Of a stretch of 36,526 nt of DNA, positions 8,562 through 16,745 are shown piece by piece. The notes beneath the pieces are model-generated. The model saw only the letters and a list, made by a program, of their open reading frames with translations. It had not been told where the DNA came from and made no database searches. The position numbers and the translations under genes are program-made. Numbering within the stretch: the first letter of the stretch is position 1; each line of letters begins with the position of its first letter. Source of the stretch: Rhodospirillaceae bacterium (GTDB lineage: Bacteria; Pseudomonadota; Alphaproteobacteria; JAEULC01); the NCBI GenBank assembly GCA_023266845.1, contig JAHFPH010000021.1, positions 1 to 36,526 of the forward strand, read 5' to 3'.

Positions 8562-8623
8562 GGTCAACCCTCCATCAAAAATCGATTTTCGTATTTATGC
8601 TATTCGCGCCCACGTGGCGGGCC

Positions 8624-8637
8624 TTGATCTGGGTCAA
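8624..8637 (-). promoter_or_regulatory. FNR/FixK box assigned to hsp20
   Basis: TTGATCTGGGTCAA. The centre lies about 70 bases from the hsp20 ATG. On the minus strand CATAAA (8594-8599) falls near the expected -10 position, predicting a transcript start near 8589 and a leader of about 28 bases. Confidence 0.78.
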
Positions 8638-8679
8638 ATCCCGGCCTCGGCCGCGCGGGGGTGCGGCATTTCGCCCCGA

Positions 8680-8693
8680 TTGACCTAGATCAA
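8680..8693 (+). promoter_or_regulatory. FNR/FixK box assigned to the phasin gene
   Basis: TTGACCTAGATCAA, 95 bases before the phasin ATG. Activation at -41.5 would give a start near 8728. No strong -10 is seen. The two boxes in this divergent gap are 56 bases apart centre to centre, so each gene seems to have its own. Confidence 0.75.
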
Positions 8694-8787
8694 TGAGCGC
8701 GCGCGGTCCTGGCGAGAGTTTGAAGCGTGGCGGCAAAGGGAGCGCCTGCGGGCGCGGCAAGCGGCGTTTATTACTGAGGAGGAAACC

Positions 8788-9165
8788 ATGACAAAGCACT
8801 CCACTAACGGCCAAAGTTCCATTCCGGCGGCGCCCTGGGATGCGTTAACGGCATGGAACGGGCCGATAATGGCGGTCTTCGGCCAGGCTGGCGAGGCTTA
8901 TGCCAAGGGCTGCATCGAGTGGCAGCAGGAATTGGCGCGCTTCATCGGCGAGCGGCTGGGAGAGGACCAGCGCGCCCAGCAGTCCTTCAGCAAGTGCCGC
9001 TCGTTCAGCGATGTCGCGAATGTACAGCAGAGCTGGGCATTGACGGCGGCGAAAGCCTATGCGGAAGGAGCCAGCAACCTGACTCAAATCATGTCGCGAT
9101 GCGCGCAACAGGGAATCACGCCACTGTCGGATGCCGGTTCCAAGCCGCCGAACGGGGGCAAATAA
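8788..9165 (+). CDS. Phasin-family polyhydroxyalkanoate granule-associated protein
   Basis: A 125-residue, mostly helical amphipathic protein. The segment from FIGERLGEDQRAQQSFSKC through SFSDVANVQQSWALTAAKAYAEGASNLTQI matches the phasin pattern (C-x-S-x-x-D-x-x-x-x-Q-x-x-W, then A-x-x-Y). Phasins coat PHB granules and control their number and size. GAGGAGG (8776-8782) supports the start. The PHA synthase 5 kb downstream and the shared type of promoter box support a link to carbon storage at low oxygen. Confidence 0.85.
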   Translation: MTKHSTNGQSSIPAAPWDALTAWNGPIMAVFGQAGEAYAKGCIEWQQELARFIGERLGEDQRAQQSFSKCRSFSDVANVQQSWALTAAKAYAEGASNLTQIMSRCAQQGITPLSDAGSKPPNGGK

Positions 9166-9187
9166 CCGTTACCGTGGTATCTCCACG

Positions 9188-9424
9188 ATGCCCTATCGCA
9201 TCAACGCGACGCTGCCGCCGCCCGTCAGGCGCCACCTGCCTATCCGCGCCCAGACTATCTACCGCGAGGCGTTCAACCACGCCTGGTCGAGCTATGGGCG
9301 CAATCCGCGGCGCGAGGAAATTGCGCATCGCGTCGCTTGGGTTGCGGTGGAAAAGAACTACCGGAAGGCTGGTGATGTCTGGATATCAACGATCAGGATG
9401 CCGCCACGGCCGGCGGGCCGCTAG
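9188..9424 (+). CDS. ChaB-like small protein
   Basis: A 78-residue protein that aligns with the ChaB family from the start: MPYRINATLPPPVRRHLP, then AQTIYREAFNHAWSSYG, then a VAWVAVEKNYRKAGD-like C-terminus. ChaB was named as a putative regulator of the cation transporter ChaA, but its function is poorly established. No chaA is present here. It begins 22 bases after the phasin stop and is probably co-transcribed; no good Shine-Dalgarno precedes the ATG. An upstream in-frame extension (9131) overlaps the phasin gene and lacks family similarity, so I excluded it. Confidence 0.8.
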   Translation: MPYRINATLPPPVRRHLPIRAQTIYREAFNHAWSSYGRNPRREEIAHRVAWVAVEKNYRKAGDVWISTIRMPPRPAGR

Positions 9425-9427
9425 GGT

Positions 9428-10039
9428 TCACGTCGCCGGCTTGGTTTCGACGGGAATGGCCGCGAGCTTCTCGTAAACCCGCACCATCCGCCTGAGCGGC
9501 CACCAGTCGTACAAGAAAATCTGCAGCGGCCGCCACATCGCCACCCAGCCCGCGATCACAAGACCCTCGGCCACGACGCTTTGCATCGTTCCGCCGGCAG
9601 GCGTCAGCAGAACCGCGCGCAAGCCCAGGCACACGGCTAGGAATGAAAGCCCGATCAATAACGACAGCCGTCCTTGGCGCAATAAAAAACGCAGATCGCG
9701 GCCGGCCGCGCCGCGGCGGTAGGCGAAGTAACTGTGGATCGAAGTTTCAAGATTTCCCGAATGCGCCTTTATCTCGGCGGCCGGCAGGTGAATTACCATC
9801 TTCAGCGGCGTGGTCAGGTGAAACTCGCGCGCCGCGCCGACGATATAGTCCTCAGCATCCGCGTCCAGGTCCTTCTCGTGAAACGGCGAGGGGTCGAACG
9901 AATTGAACAGCTGCTGCACACGGGCGAGGTTGATTTCGATCAGCCGCACCCCGTTTTCCTGCCGATAGCGCTCCGCGACGTCGGGCATCGGCGCGGCATG
10001 CCACCGGCTCCCGGGATCGGTATGGCGCGTCGGCCGCAC
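9428..10039 (-). CDS. Two-helix membrane protein of unknown function downstream of uspA
   Basis: A 203-residue protein I do not recognise by name. The soluble N-terminal 115 residues include RLIEINLARVQQLFNSFDPSPFHEKDLD, which reads like a conserved block. Two membrane helices follow (about 123-142 and 152-172), then a short basic-aromatic tail. It starts with GTG at 10039, 13 bases after the uspA stop, with AGGGCAGG upstream; an internal ATG at 9988 is an alternative. It is almost certainly co-transcribed with uspA and so part of the same stress response. Its 3' end lies 3 bases from the convergent ChaB-like stop. Confidence 0.75.
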   Translation of the reverse strand: MRPTRHTDPGSRWHAAPMPDVAERYRQENGVRLIEINLARVQQLFNSFDPSPFHEKDLDADAEDYIVGAAREFHLTTPLKMVIHLPAAEIKAHSGNLETSIHSYFAYRRGAAGRDLRFLLRQGRLSLLIGLSFLAVCLGLRAVLLTPAGGTMQSVVAEGLVIAGWVAMWRPLQIFLYDWWPLRRMVRVYEKLAAIPVETKPAT

Positions 10040-10052
10040 AGACCTGCCCTCG

Positions 10053-10883
10053 TCAATGGGACATCAGCACGGGAAGGGTCATGTGCTGCAACAGATGGCG
10101 CGTCACGCCGCCCAGGGTGAATTCGCGCAGGCGCGAATGGCCGTAGGCGCCCATGACCAAAAGATCGGCGCCCAGATCCGCCGCGCGAGCTAAAATTATG
10201 TCGCCCACGTCGATATCGCCGGCCGTTGTCGAGGAAACCTCGGCCTTAACGCCATGCCGCGCCAGATGCCGGGCAATGTCGGCGCCGGCGATATGCGGGG
10301 CTCCGCCACGGTCGGGATTGACCTCCATCACCGTGACCGACTTCGCGCGTATGAGGATCGGCAGCGCGTCGTGCACGGCGCGGGTCGATTCGCGCGTGCG
10401 GTTCCAGGCGACCAAAACGCGATCGCCGACCGTGTCGAACTTTCCATAGCGGGGAACGATCAGCGCGGGCCGCCCGGCGCCCATCACGATCGCCTCGGGC
10501 AATTCGTCGGCGTCCAAGGGCTCGTCGTTTTCGGCGCCGCTTTGGCTCACCACCGCCAGATCGGCATAGCGGCAGTGCAGCAGCGTCGTGTCGATCATGT
10601 CGCCGCGCGCCGCGCGCCATTCCATGTCCTGGCCAGTCCGTCGCTTGGCCGCGTCGACCGCCTGTTTCGCTTTCTCGGTCTGTTGGCTCTGAAATTCCTC
10701 CTGCCATTCGATCAATGACGGCGACATGGCAAGGCCGCCGTCCATCGGTATGAAAGGCGGCACGCTTACATGCAAAGCCGCAAGATGGGTCTTGTGCGCG
10801 GCTGCAAGCGTGGCGGCGACGTCGAACCGGGTAATGGCGGATTTATTGGCGTCGGCATAGACCAGGATATCCTTGTAGGTCAT
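10053..10883 (-). CDS. Tandem-domain universal stress protein
   Basis: A 276-residue protein made of two Usp (alpha/beta Rossmann-like) domains, roughly 1-145 and 155-276. The second domain ends with GAYGHSRLREFTLGGVTRHLL, close to the ATP-binding G-x2-G-x9-G-(S/T) motif but with Gly in the last position. Tandem Usp proteins are associated with hypoxic survival and growth arrest. The start at 10883 has CAGGAG 6 bases upstream; a 5-codon upstream extension is excluded on that basis. It faces the MgtA-like gene across a region holding one FNR/FixK box. Confidence 0.93.
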   Translation of the reverse strand: MTYKDILVYADANKSAITRFDVAATLAAAHKTHLAALHVSVPPFIPMDGGLAMSPSLIEWQEEFQSQQTEKAKQAVDAAKRRTGQDMEWRAARGDMIDTTLLHCRYADLAVVSQSGAENDEPLDADELPEAIVMGAGRPALIVPRYGKFDTVGDRVLVAWNRTRESTRAVHDALPILIRAKSVTVMEVNPDRGGAPHIAGADIARHLARHGVKAEVSSTTAGDIDVGDIILARAADLGADLLVMGAYGHSRLREFTLGGVTRHLLQHMTLPVLMSH

Positions 10884-10960
10884 TTTGAACTCCTGCACGG
10901 ATCGCTGAGAGAATTGATGGGAGATAAAGTGTAATCTCGTCTGAATCCGCCCCGAACGCC

Positions 10961-10974
10961 TTGACGCAGATCAA
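10961..10974. promoter_or_regulatory. FNR/FixK box in the uspA / MgtA-like divergent gap
   Basis: TTGACGCAGATCAA. Leftward, a start near 10926 would leave a 43-base leader to uspA, with a modest GATTAC at the -10 position. Rightward, CATATA (10995-11000) is a good -10 match and predicts a start near 11009. One palindromic site could serve both genes. Confidence 0.72.
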
Positions 10975-11010
10975 CACTTCGGGGGTTTCGCCAGCATATA
11001 GGTCGCGGCG

Positions 11011-13578
11011 ATGGTCCATGGCACTGCGAACCCGCGCGAATCCGCCTCGGCATTCTGGATGGATCCGCTGCCCGCCCAACTCACCGCCCTCGGCAGTTCA
11101 GCCGGGGGGCTCAGCGCCGTCGAGGCTGAGTCGCGGTTGCAGCGGTTTGGCCCGAACGCGTTGCGGCCCACACGACGCTTTTCTTTCGTCATTCGGGTGG
11201 CGCACCGGTTTCGCAATCCCCTCATTCTCATTCTGCTTGCTGCCGCCATCGTATCGGCCGCGACAGGCGATACAGCCAGCTTCGCGATTATCGTATTGAT
11301 CGTCGCTATCGGCGTGTTGCTGGACAGCGTGCAGGAGCACCGCGCCGAAAACGCGGTCGCGCGATTGAAAGCTTCGGTTGCATTGATGGAGCGCGTATTG
11401 CGCGATGGCGCGGCGGTCGAGATTCCGGCCGAACGGATCGTGCCCGGCGACGTGGTGCTGCTGGCCGCGGGTGATCTAGTGCCGGCGGACGGGCGCTTGA
11501 TCGAGACGCGTGATTTTTTCGTCAACGAGGCACAGCTGACTGGGGAGCCGTATCCACGCGAAAAGCGCGTCGATGCAACGCCCACCACCGGTGATGCAAC
11601 CGCGGCCATCAACGCCGTTTTTATGGGTAGTTCGGTTATCAGCGGTTCCGCCAAGCTTCTGGTGATCGCCACGGGATCGCGCACCGAGTTAGGAAAGGTG
11701 GCGGGCGGGCTCGCCGCCGAGCCGCCGCCGGCTGCGCTCGAGCGCGGGACCTACCGCTTCGGCATCTTGATCATGCGGCTCACCGTGCTGCTGTCGCTGA
11801 TCGCGTTATTCGTGAATCTGCTCAACCACCGGCCGTTGATCGATTCGTTTCTGTTCGCCCTGGCGCTGGCGGTGGGCCTGACGCCCGAGCTTTTGCCCAT
11901 GGTGGTTTCGGTGACGCTCGCTCGCGGCGCGCTGCGCATGGCGGCGCAGCGTGTCATCGTCAAGCGCCTGGCATCGATCCATGACCTAGGCGCGATGGAC
12001 ATCCTGTGCACCGACAAAACCGGCACACTGACCGAAGCGCGCATCCGCTTGGTACGCGAGGTCTCGCTGACCGGCAAGGATAGCGACGGCGTCTTGAAAC
12101 TCGCCTGGTTGAACAGTCATTTCGAGACGGGCCTCAGAAGCCCGCTCGACCGGGCGATCCTTGAAGCCGTGCCCGACGCTACGGACGGATGGCGCAAGAT
12201 CGACGAGGTGCCGTTCGGCTTCGAGCGCCGGCGGGTCTCGATGCTGCTCGACCGCGGCGGCGAACGGCGGTTGATCGTCAAGGGCGCGCCGGAAGACCTG
12301 TTCGAACATTGCGACCGGTATGAGCCGGACGATGGCGGCATACCTCGGCCGTTCGATGCGGCGGCCCACGCCCAGGCGCGTCAGGTATTCGATGCCATGA
12401 GCGCCGACGGCTATCGGCTGCTCGCCGTCGCCTGGCGAGACATGGACGGCGCCCGGTCCCATGTGGACGCCGGCGATGAAGCGTCCTTGGTTTTCGCTGG
12501 GTTTGTGGCATTCGTCGATCCGCCGAAAGCCGACGCGTCGGCGGCGATCGACGCGCTGAAGCGATGCGGCATCCTCATCAAAGTGCTGACGGGCGACAAT
12601 GAACTGGTGACGCGGCATGTCTGCAAAGAACTTGGGATCGACGCAGCCACCATGCTGACAGGCGCCGAAGTTGCCGCACTAAGCGACGACGCGCTATCAG
12701 TATGTGCGGAAAAGACCACGCTGTTCTGTCGCGTCACACCTTCCCAGAAGACGCGCATTCTGCTCGCCCTGAAACAGCGCGGTCACACGGTCGGCTTTCT
12801 GGGCGACGGCATTAACGACGCACCGTCCCTGCATATGGCGGATGTGGGCATTTCCGTGGACGGTGCTGTGGACGTGGCCAAGGATGCCGCCGACATGATC
12901 CTGTTGGAGAAGGATCTGAAGGTGCTGGAGCAAGGCGTGCGCGAGGGAAGACGCACCTTCGGCAACATCATGAAATACGTCATGATGGCGACCAGCTCGA
13001 ATTTCGGAAACATGTTCTCTATGGCGGGAGCTTCACTGTTGCTTTCATTCTTGCCCATGCTTCCCATCCAGATTCTGCTGAACAATCTGATGTACGACGT
13101 ATCGGAGGTTGCGATACCGTTCGACGACGTCGATCCTGAAACGTTGGCGACGCCGTCGCATTGGGACATCGGCTTCATTCGCGATTTCATGCTCGTGCTG
13201 GGGCCGGTCAGCTCGTTGTTCGATTTTCTCACCTTCGGACTATTGCTGTGGGGGTTTGGCGCGGACGAATCGCTGTTTCAGACCGGATGGTTCATCGAAT
13301 CCCTGGCGACGCAAGTGCTCATCGTCTTCGTCATTCGCACGCAGGGCAATCCGTTGGCCAGCCGACCGCATTTGCTGCTCGCCGCGACATCGCTTTTGGT
13401 GGTGGCGGCCGGCGTGGTGTTGCCGTTTACGCCGGTCGGTCGATGGTTCGGCTTCGTGCAGCCCCCGGCGGGTTTCCTCGCTGCTCTTGCCGGCATGACT
13501 CTGTGCTATCTGGCGCTGGCTCAGCTGGTGAAGCGCTGGTTCTATTCTCGGTATGCGTGGCCCGGCACGCGGCGCTAG
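11011..13578 (+). CDS. MgtA-type (P3B) cation-transporting P-type ATPase
   Basis: An 855-residue ATPase closest to the magnesium-transporter MgtA/MgtB class. It has an N-terminal cation-ATPase domain and actuator TGE in NEAQLTGEPYPREK (about 173-185). GLTPELLPMVVSVTLARGA in helix 4 is the MgtA hallmark. The phosphorylation site is D335 in [39 protein letters not shown] then precedes the C-terminal helices, which include SSNFGNMFSMA and NNLMYD. Real substrates of environmental homologues are untested. The predicted promoter start (about 11009) is 2 bases before this ATG, so translation may instead begin at the ATG at 11059, giving 839 residues. P-type ATPases also occur in low-oxygen stress loci of other bacteria. 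Confidence 0.9.
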   Translation: MVHGTANPRESASAFWMDPLPAQLTALGSSAGGLSAVEAESRLQRFGPNALRPTRRFSFVIRVAHRFRNPLILILLAAAIVSAATGDTASFAIIVLIVAIGVLLDSVQEHRAENAVARLKASVALMERVLRDGAAVEIPAERIVPGDVVLLAAGDLVPADGRLIETRDFFVNEAQLTGEPYPREKRVDATPTTGDATAAINAVFMGSSVISGSAKLLVIATGSRTELGKVAGGLAAEPPPAALERGTYRFGILIMRLTVLLSLIALFVNLLNHRPLIDSFLFALALAVGLTPELLPMVVSVTLARGALRMAAQRVIVKRLASIHDLGAMDILCTDKTGTLTEARIRLVREVSLTGKDSDGVLKLAWLNSHFETGLRSPLDRAILEAVPDATDGWRKIDEVPFGFERRRVSMLLDRGGERRLIVKGAPEDLFEHCDRYEPDDGGIPRPFDAAAHAQARQVFDAMSADGYRLLAVAWRDMDGARSHVDAGDEASLVFAGFVAFVDPPKADASAAIDALKRCGILIKVLTGDNELVTRHVCKELGIDAATMLTGAEVAALSDDALSVCAEKTTLFCRVTPSQKTRILLALKQRGHTVGFLGDGINDAPSLHMADVGISVDGAVDVAKDAADMILLEKDLKVLEQGVREGRRTFGNIMKYVMMATSSNFGNMFSMAGASLLLSFLPMLPIQILLNNLMYDVSEVAIPFDDVDPETLATPSHWDIGFIRDFMLVLGPVSSLFDFLTFGLLLWGFGADESLFQTGWFIESLATQVLIVFVIRTQGNPLASRPHLLLAATSLLVVAAGVVLPFTPVGRWFGFVQPPAGFLAALAGMTLCYLALAQLVKRWFYSRYAWPGTRR

Positions 13579-13606
13579 ATACGCGACCGCGCAGCTGGTG
13601 GCTCGG

Positions 13607-13927
13607 CTATCGGCGAGGCAAGCTCAGGATATAGCTGATTGCATCGTCGATTTCGCGCCGCGTCAGTGAGAAATCCGGCATGGACGCGTGCGGCACCTGC
13701 AAAAATGCACGCAAGTCGCCCTCGCCAATCGTCGGCTTGCGGGCGATGGCGGCGAAAGTAGGTACGCCATCGACGCTGGGCTGCGCTTGCTGCTCGGCGA
13801 CGATGTGGCAACGCGCGCAGACGCGTTGAGCAAGCGCGCGACCCGCGTCCGCGTCTCCCGTACGGCTCTGCGCGAAGGCAGGCGGGGCGATCAGAAGCAG
13901 ACAGGTCGCGGCAAGAGGAAATCGCAT
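13607..13927 (-). CDS. Small periplasmic class I cytochrome c
   Basis: A 106-residue monohaem cytochrome. MRFPLAATCLLLIAPPAFAQ is a signal peptide; the haem motif is CARCH and the distal ligand is probably the Met in MPDF. The mature protein is about 86 residues. I chose ATG 13927, preceded by CCGAGG, over an in-frame extension to 13969 that would spoil the signal peptide. Such proteins shuttle electrons between bc1 complexes and terminal oxidases or periplasmic reductases, but the partner cannot be deduced here. It converges on the MgtA-like gene and diverges from phaC, with an FNR/FixK box and a TAGATT -10 (13968-13973, minus strand) upstream. Confidence 0.9.
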   Translation of the reverse strand: MRFPLAATCLLLIAPPAFAQSRTGDADAGRALAQRVCARCHIVAEQQAQPSVDGVPTFAAIARKPTIGEGDLRAFLQVPHASMPDFSLTRREIDDAISYILSLPRR

Positions 13928-13995
13928 CCGGGACCTCGGGTTCTTGGTTGTTGTGCCTGACGAATTCAATCTAGCGCGAATGGCTCTTGCTGGGT

Positions 13996-14009
13996 TTGAT
14001 TCAGGTCAA
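13996..14009. promoter_or_regulatory. FNR/FixK box in the cytochrome c / phaC divergent gap
   Basis: TTGATTCAGGTCAA. On the minus strand, TAGATT centred 32 bases away is well placed as a -10, giving a cytochrome transcript start near 13961. On the plus strand a -41.5 geometry would place the start at the phaC ATG itself, so its control of phaC is less certain. Confidence 0.75.
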
Positions 14010-14043
14010 TGTGCTTCCACGACAAGGCTGACAGACTCAACGT

Positions 14044-15927
14044 ATGCAGCCATTGGACCGCATCGCTACGAATAAATCGCAGGCCCACCGCGCACGGCCG
14101 CCCGAGCGTTCCGGTGCGGCGAGCAACGTGATTGTCCTGCCGGCGCCGCAGCCCGGCGCCGTGGATCCGCTTTCGCCGGACGATGAGGCGGAGCAGCGCG
14201 GGTTTCCCATCGATCGCAGCGTCCATGCCTGGCAGGCGCAATTCACCGGCGGCTTGTCGCCGGCCGCCGTGCTGCAGGCCTTCGCCGATTGGAGCATCCA
14301 TCTGCTGAACGCGCCGGGAAAGCAGGCCGACCTGGTGCGCAAGGCGTTCCGCAAATGGCTGCGTTTCGGCAACTATGCCGCGCGCGCGCCATTCAAGCCC
14401 GGCACGCCGCCGGCGATCGAGCCGTTGCAAGGCGACCACCGCTTCTTGGGTCCGGACTGGCAAACCCTGCCGTTCTCGCTGATCTGGCAGGGTTTCCTTT
14501 TCACGCAGCAATGGTGGCACAACGCCACCACGGGGATACGCGGGGTCGATCCGCGGCATGCCAATATCGTCCATTTCGCCATGCGCCAGTATCTGGACGC
14601 CGTTTCGCCGGCCAATTTTCCGCTCACCAATCCCGAAGTGCTGCGCGCGACGATCGAGCAGGGCGGGCAAAATCTGCAACGGGGCTGGCAGAACTGGCTC
14701 GACGACACCGAGCGCGCGGTGCTTGGGCGCCCGCCGGTCGGCGCGGAGGCATTCCAAGTCGGGCGCAACGTGGCGGCGACGCCGGGCAAGGTCGTCTACC
14801 GCAACCGCCTGATGGAGCTGATCCAATACGCGCCGACAACCGACGCCGTGCATGCCGAACCGGTGCTTATCGTGCCGGCATGGATCATGAAGTACTACAT
14901 CTTGGACCTGTCGCAGGCGAACAGCTTGGTGCGCTATCTGGTCGGCCGCGGCCACACCGTGTTCATGATCTCGTGGAAAAACCCTACCGAGGACGATCGC
15001 GACCTGGGGATGGATGACTATCTGGAACTGGGCCCGCTGAAGGCGCTGGAAGTGGTGCGCGCGATCGTGCCCGGCGCGCCAAAGGTCCACGCCGTCGGGT
15101 ATTGCCTGGGCGGCACGCTGCTGGCGATCGCCGCCGCGCGGCTGGCGCGCGCCTGCCATGAATGCCTGAAGACCGTCACCCTTTTGGCTGCCCAGACGGA
15201 CTTCACGGATGCGGGCGAGTTGATGTTGTTCATCAGCGACAGCCAGGTGACGTGGCTTGAGGACATGATGTGGGACAAGGGTTATCTGGACACCAAGCAG
15301 ATGGCCGGCGCATTCCAGCTATTGCGATCGAACGACCTGGTCTGGTCGACGATGGTGCGGCAGTATCTGTTGGGCGAGCGTCCGGCGATGACCGACCTGA
15401 TGGCATGGAACGCCGACGCCACGCGCATGCCGCAGCGCATGCATTCCGAATATCTGCGCAGGCTCTTCCTCGACAATTACCTGGCCGAAGGGCGCTATCG
15501 CGCGCGTGGAGAGCCGGCATCGCTTGCGGACATCAAAGTGCCTATCTTTGCCGTATCGACGGCGCGCGACCATATCGCGCCCTGGCGTTCGGTCTACAAG
15601 ATCACTTGGCTTGCGACCTCGGACGTGACTTTCGTGCTGGCAAGCGGCGGCCACAACGCCGGCATCGTCAGCGAACCGGGCGAAAACGGGCCCGACCGTC
15701 CGGACCGCGGGTATCATATCGGTGCGATCACTCGCGACGACTACCATCTCGACCCCGATACCTGGTATTCGCGCGCCACGTGGCATGACGGATCGTGGTG
15801 GCCCGCCTGGGCGGCATGGATCGAGGCGTGGTCTGGCGAACGCTCGGCTCCTCCACCGATGGGATCGGCGGGCAAGGGCTATCCTGTGCTCGCCGACGCG
15901 CCCGGAAGCTATGTCCTGGCGCGCTGA
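14044..15927 (+). CDS. phaC: Class I poly(3-hydroxyalkanoate) synthase
   Basis: Polymerises 3-hydroxyacyl-CoA, typically 3-hydroxybutyryl-CoA, into storage polyester granules. The 627-residue length fits class I (about 590-630). The N-terminal PhaC_N domain spans roughly 85-255. The alpha/beta hydrolase core carries the lipase-like box GYCLGG with catalytic C354, then D509 in STARDH and H537 in SGGHNAG, corresponding to the Cys-Asp-His triad of the Ralstonia enzyme. The first 55 residues are poorly conserved and Pro/Ala-rich. No good Shine-Dalgarno precedes the ATG. The acetyl-CoA to hydroxybutyryl-CoA genes (phaA, phaB) are not in the window. PHB synthesis may act as an electron sink when oxygen is short. 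Confidence 0.95.
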   Translation: MQPLDRIATNKSQAHRARPPERSGAASNVIVLPAPQPGAVDPLSPDDEAEQRGFPIDRSVHAWQAQFTGGLSPAAVLQAFADWSIHLLNAPGKQADLVRKAFRKWLRFGNYAARAPFKPGTPPAIEPLQGDHRFLGPDWQTLPFSLIWQGFLFTQQWWHNATTGIRGVDPRHANIVHFAMRQYLDAVSPANFPLTNPEVLRATIEQGGQNLQRGWQNWLDDTERAVLGRPPVGAEAFQVGRNVAATPGKVVYRNRLMELIQYAPTTDAVHAEPVLIVPAWIMKYYILDLSQANSLVRYLVGRGHTVFMISWKNPTEDDRDLGMDDYLELGPLKALEVVRAIVPGAPKVHAVGYCLGGTLLAIAAARLARACHECLKTVTLLAAQTDFTDAGELMLFISDSQVTWLEDMMWDKGYLDTKQMAGAFQLLRSNDLVWSTMVRQYLLGERPAMTDLMAWNADATRMPQRMHSEYLRRLFLDNYLAEGRYRARGEPASLADIKVPIFAVSTARDHIAPWRSVYKITWLATSDVTFVLASGGHNAGIVSEPGENGPDRPDRGYHIGAITRDDYHLDPDTWYSRATWHDGSWWPAWAAWIEAWSGERSAPPPMGSAGKGYPVLADAPGSYVLAR

Positions 15928-15943
15928 TCGCCCGCGCACCGTG

Positions 15944-15957
15944 TTGACCTAAATCAA
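15944..15957 (+). promoter_or_regulatory. FNR/FixK box upstream of the CBS-BON gene
   Basis: TTGACCTAAATCAA, centred 72 bases before the ATG at 16023. A start near 15992 is predicted, with a weak TAGGAA at -10. An upstream in-frame ATG at 15957 overlaps the box and is therefore not the start. Confidence 0.78.
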
Positions 15958-16022
15958 TGTTCTCCCATCCCCGCTCGGTTAGGAATGTTTCGATGACAAT
16001 TGAGCCTAGGGGAGATTCGGCC

Positions 16023-16709
16023 ATGCGCGCACGTGAGATCATGACAAAGCGGGTACGGACCGTGAAAGCCGAAACCCCGGTCCGCGATATCGCGCGGTTA
16101 ATGCTCAAGCAGCGCATCAGCGCGTTGCCCGTCGTTGACGCGAAGCGGCGAGTGCTTGGAATCGTAAGCGAAGGCGATTTGCTGCGGCGTCCGGAATCCG
16201 GCACCGCGCCCCGACGTTCCTGGTGGCTCGATTTGCTGACCGACGCGTCGTCGAGCGCCCGTGAGTACGCGAAAAGCCGCGGCCGGTGCGCGCGCGACGT
16301 GATGACGCGCACCGTCGTATCGGTCACGCCTGAAACAGATGCGGCGGATATCGCCGACGTTCTGGAGAAATGGAAGATCAAGCGCGTTCCGGTGGTGCGC
16401 GGGGAGAAGCTGGTGGGCATCGTCAGCCGGCGCGACCTGCTTCCTGCTGTTGCGCAGGGACGCCGGCGCGGCGGAAAGGTCACCGATGCCGCTATCGGCG
16501 ACGCCTTGCGGCGCGAGATCGGTCGGAACGCGTGGGCGAGCAGTGCCTTGGTAAATTTCACGGTCACGAAGGGTGTTGTGGAGCTGTTGGGGTTGGTACG
16601 CAGCATCGACGAGCGCGATGCGTTGCGCGTCATGGCTGAAGCCGCGCCCGGCGTGCGCGCAGTGAAAAACCGGCTGCGGCTGCAGCCCGTCTACGCCATG
16701 TCGGTTTGA
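16023..16709 (+). CDS. CBS-CBS-BON domain protein
   Basis: A 228-residue cytoplasmic protein. The first CBS motif (about 7-55) begins REIMTKRVRTV and ends GIVSEGDLL; the second (about 93-142) begins DVMTRTVVSV and ends GIVSRRDLL. A BON domain follows (about 155-221). CBS pairs bind adenine nucleotides and usually sense energy state; BON domains are thought to bind membranes or other ligands. No enzyme domain is attached, so a regulatory partner is expected. ATG 16023 is supported by AGGGGAG upstream. It probably forms an operon with the next CBS gene. Confidence 0.9.
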   Translation: MRAREIMTKRVRTVKAETPVRDIARLMLKQRISALPVVDAKRRVLGIVSEGDLLRRPESGTAPRRSWWLDLLTDASSSAREYAKSRGRCARDVMTRTVVSVTPETDAADIADVLEKWKIKRVPVVRGEKLVGIVSRRDLLPAVAQGRRRGGKVTDAAIGDALRREIGRNAWASSALVNFTVTKGVVELLGLVRSIDERDALRVMAEAAPGVRAVKNRLRLQPVYAMSV

Positions 16710-16745
16710 ACGCTGGGCAAGCATCGGCGGCAAAAAGGGTTGACT

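Noticed and set aside
9131-9187. A 19-codon N-terminal extension of the ChaB-like protein.
   Set aside because: It overlaps the phasin gene, and ChaB similarity begins exactly at the ATG at 9188.
15957-16022. A 22-codon N-terminal extension of the CBS-BON protein.
   Set aside because: Its ATG overlaps the FNR/FixK box, and a better Shine-Dalgarno precedes ATG 16023, where CBS similarity begins.
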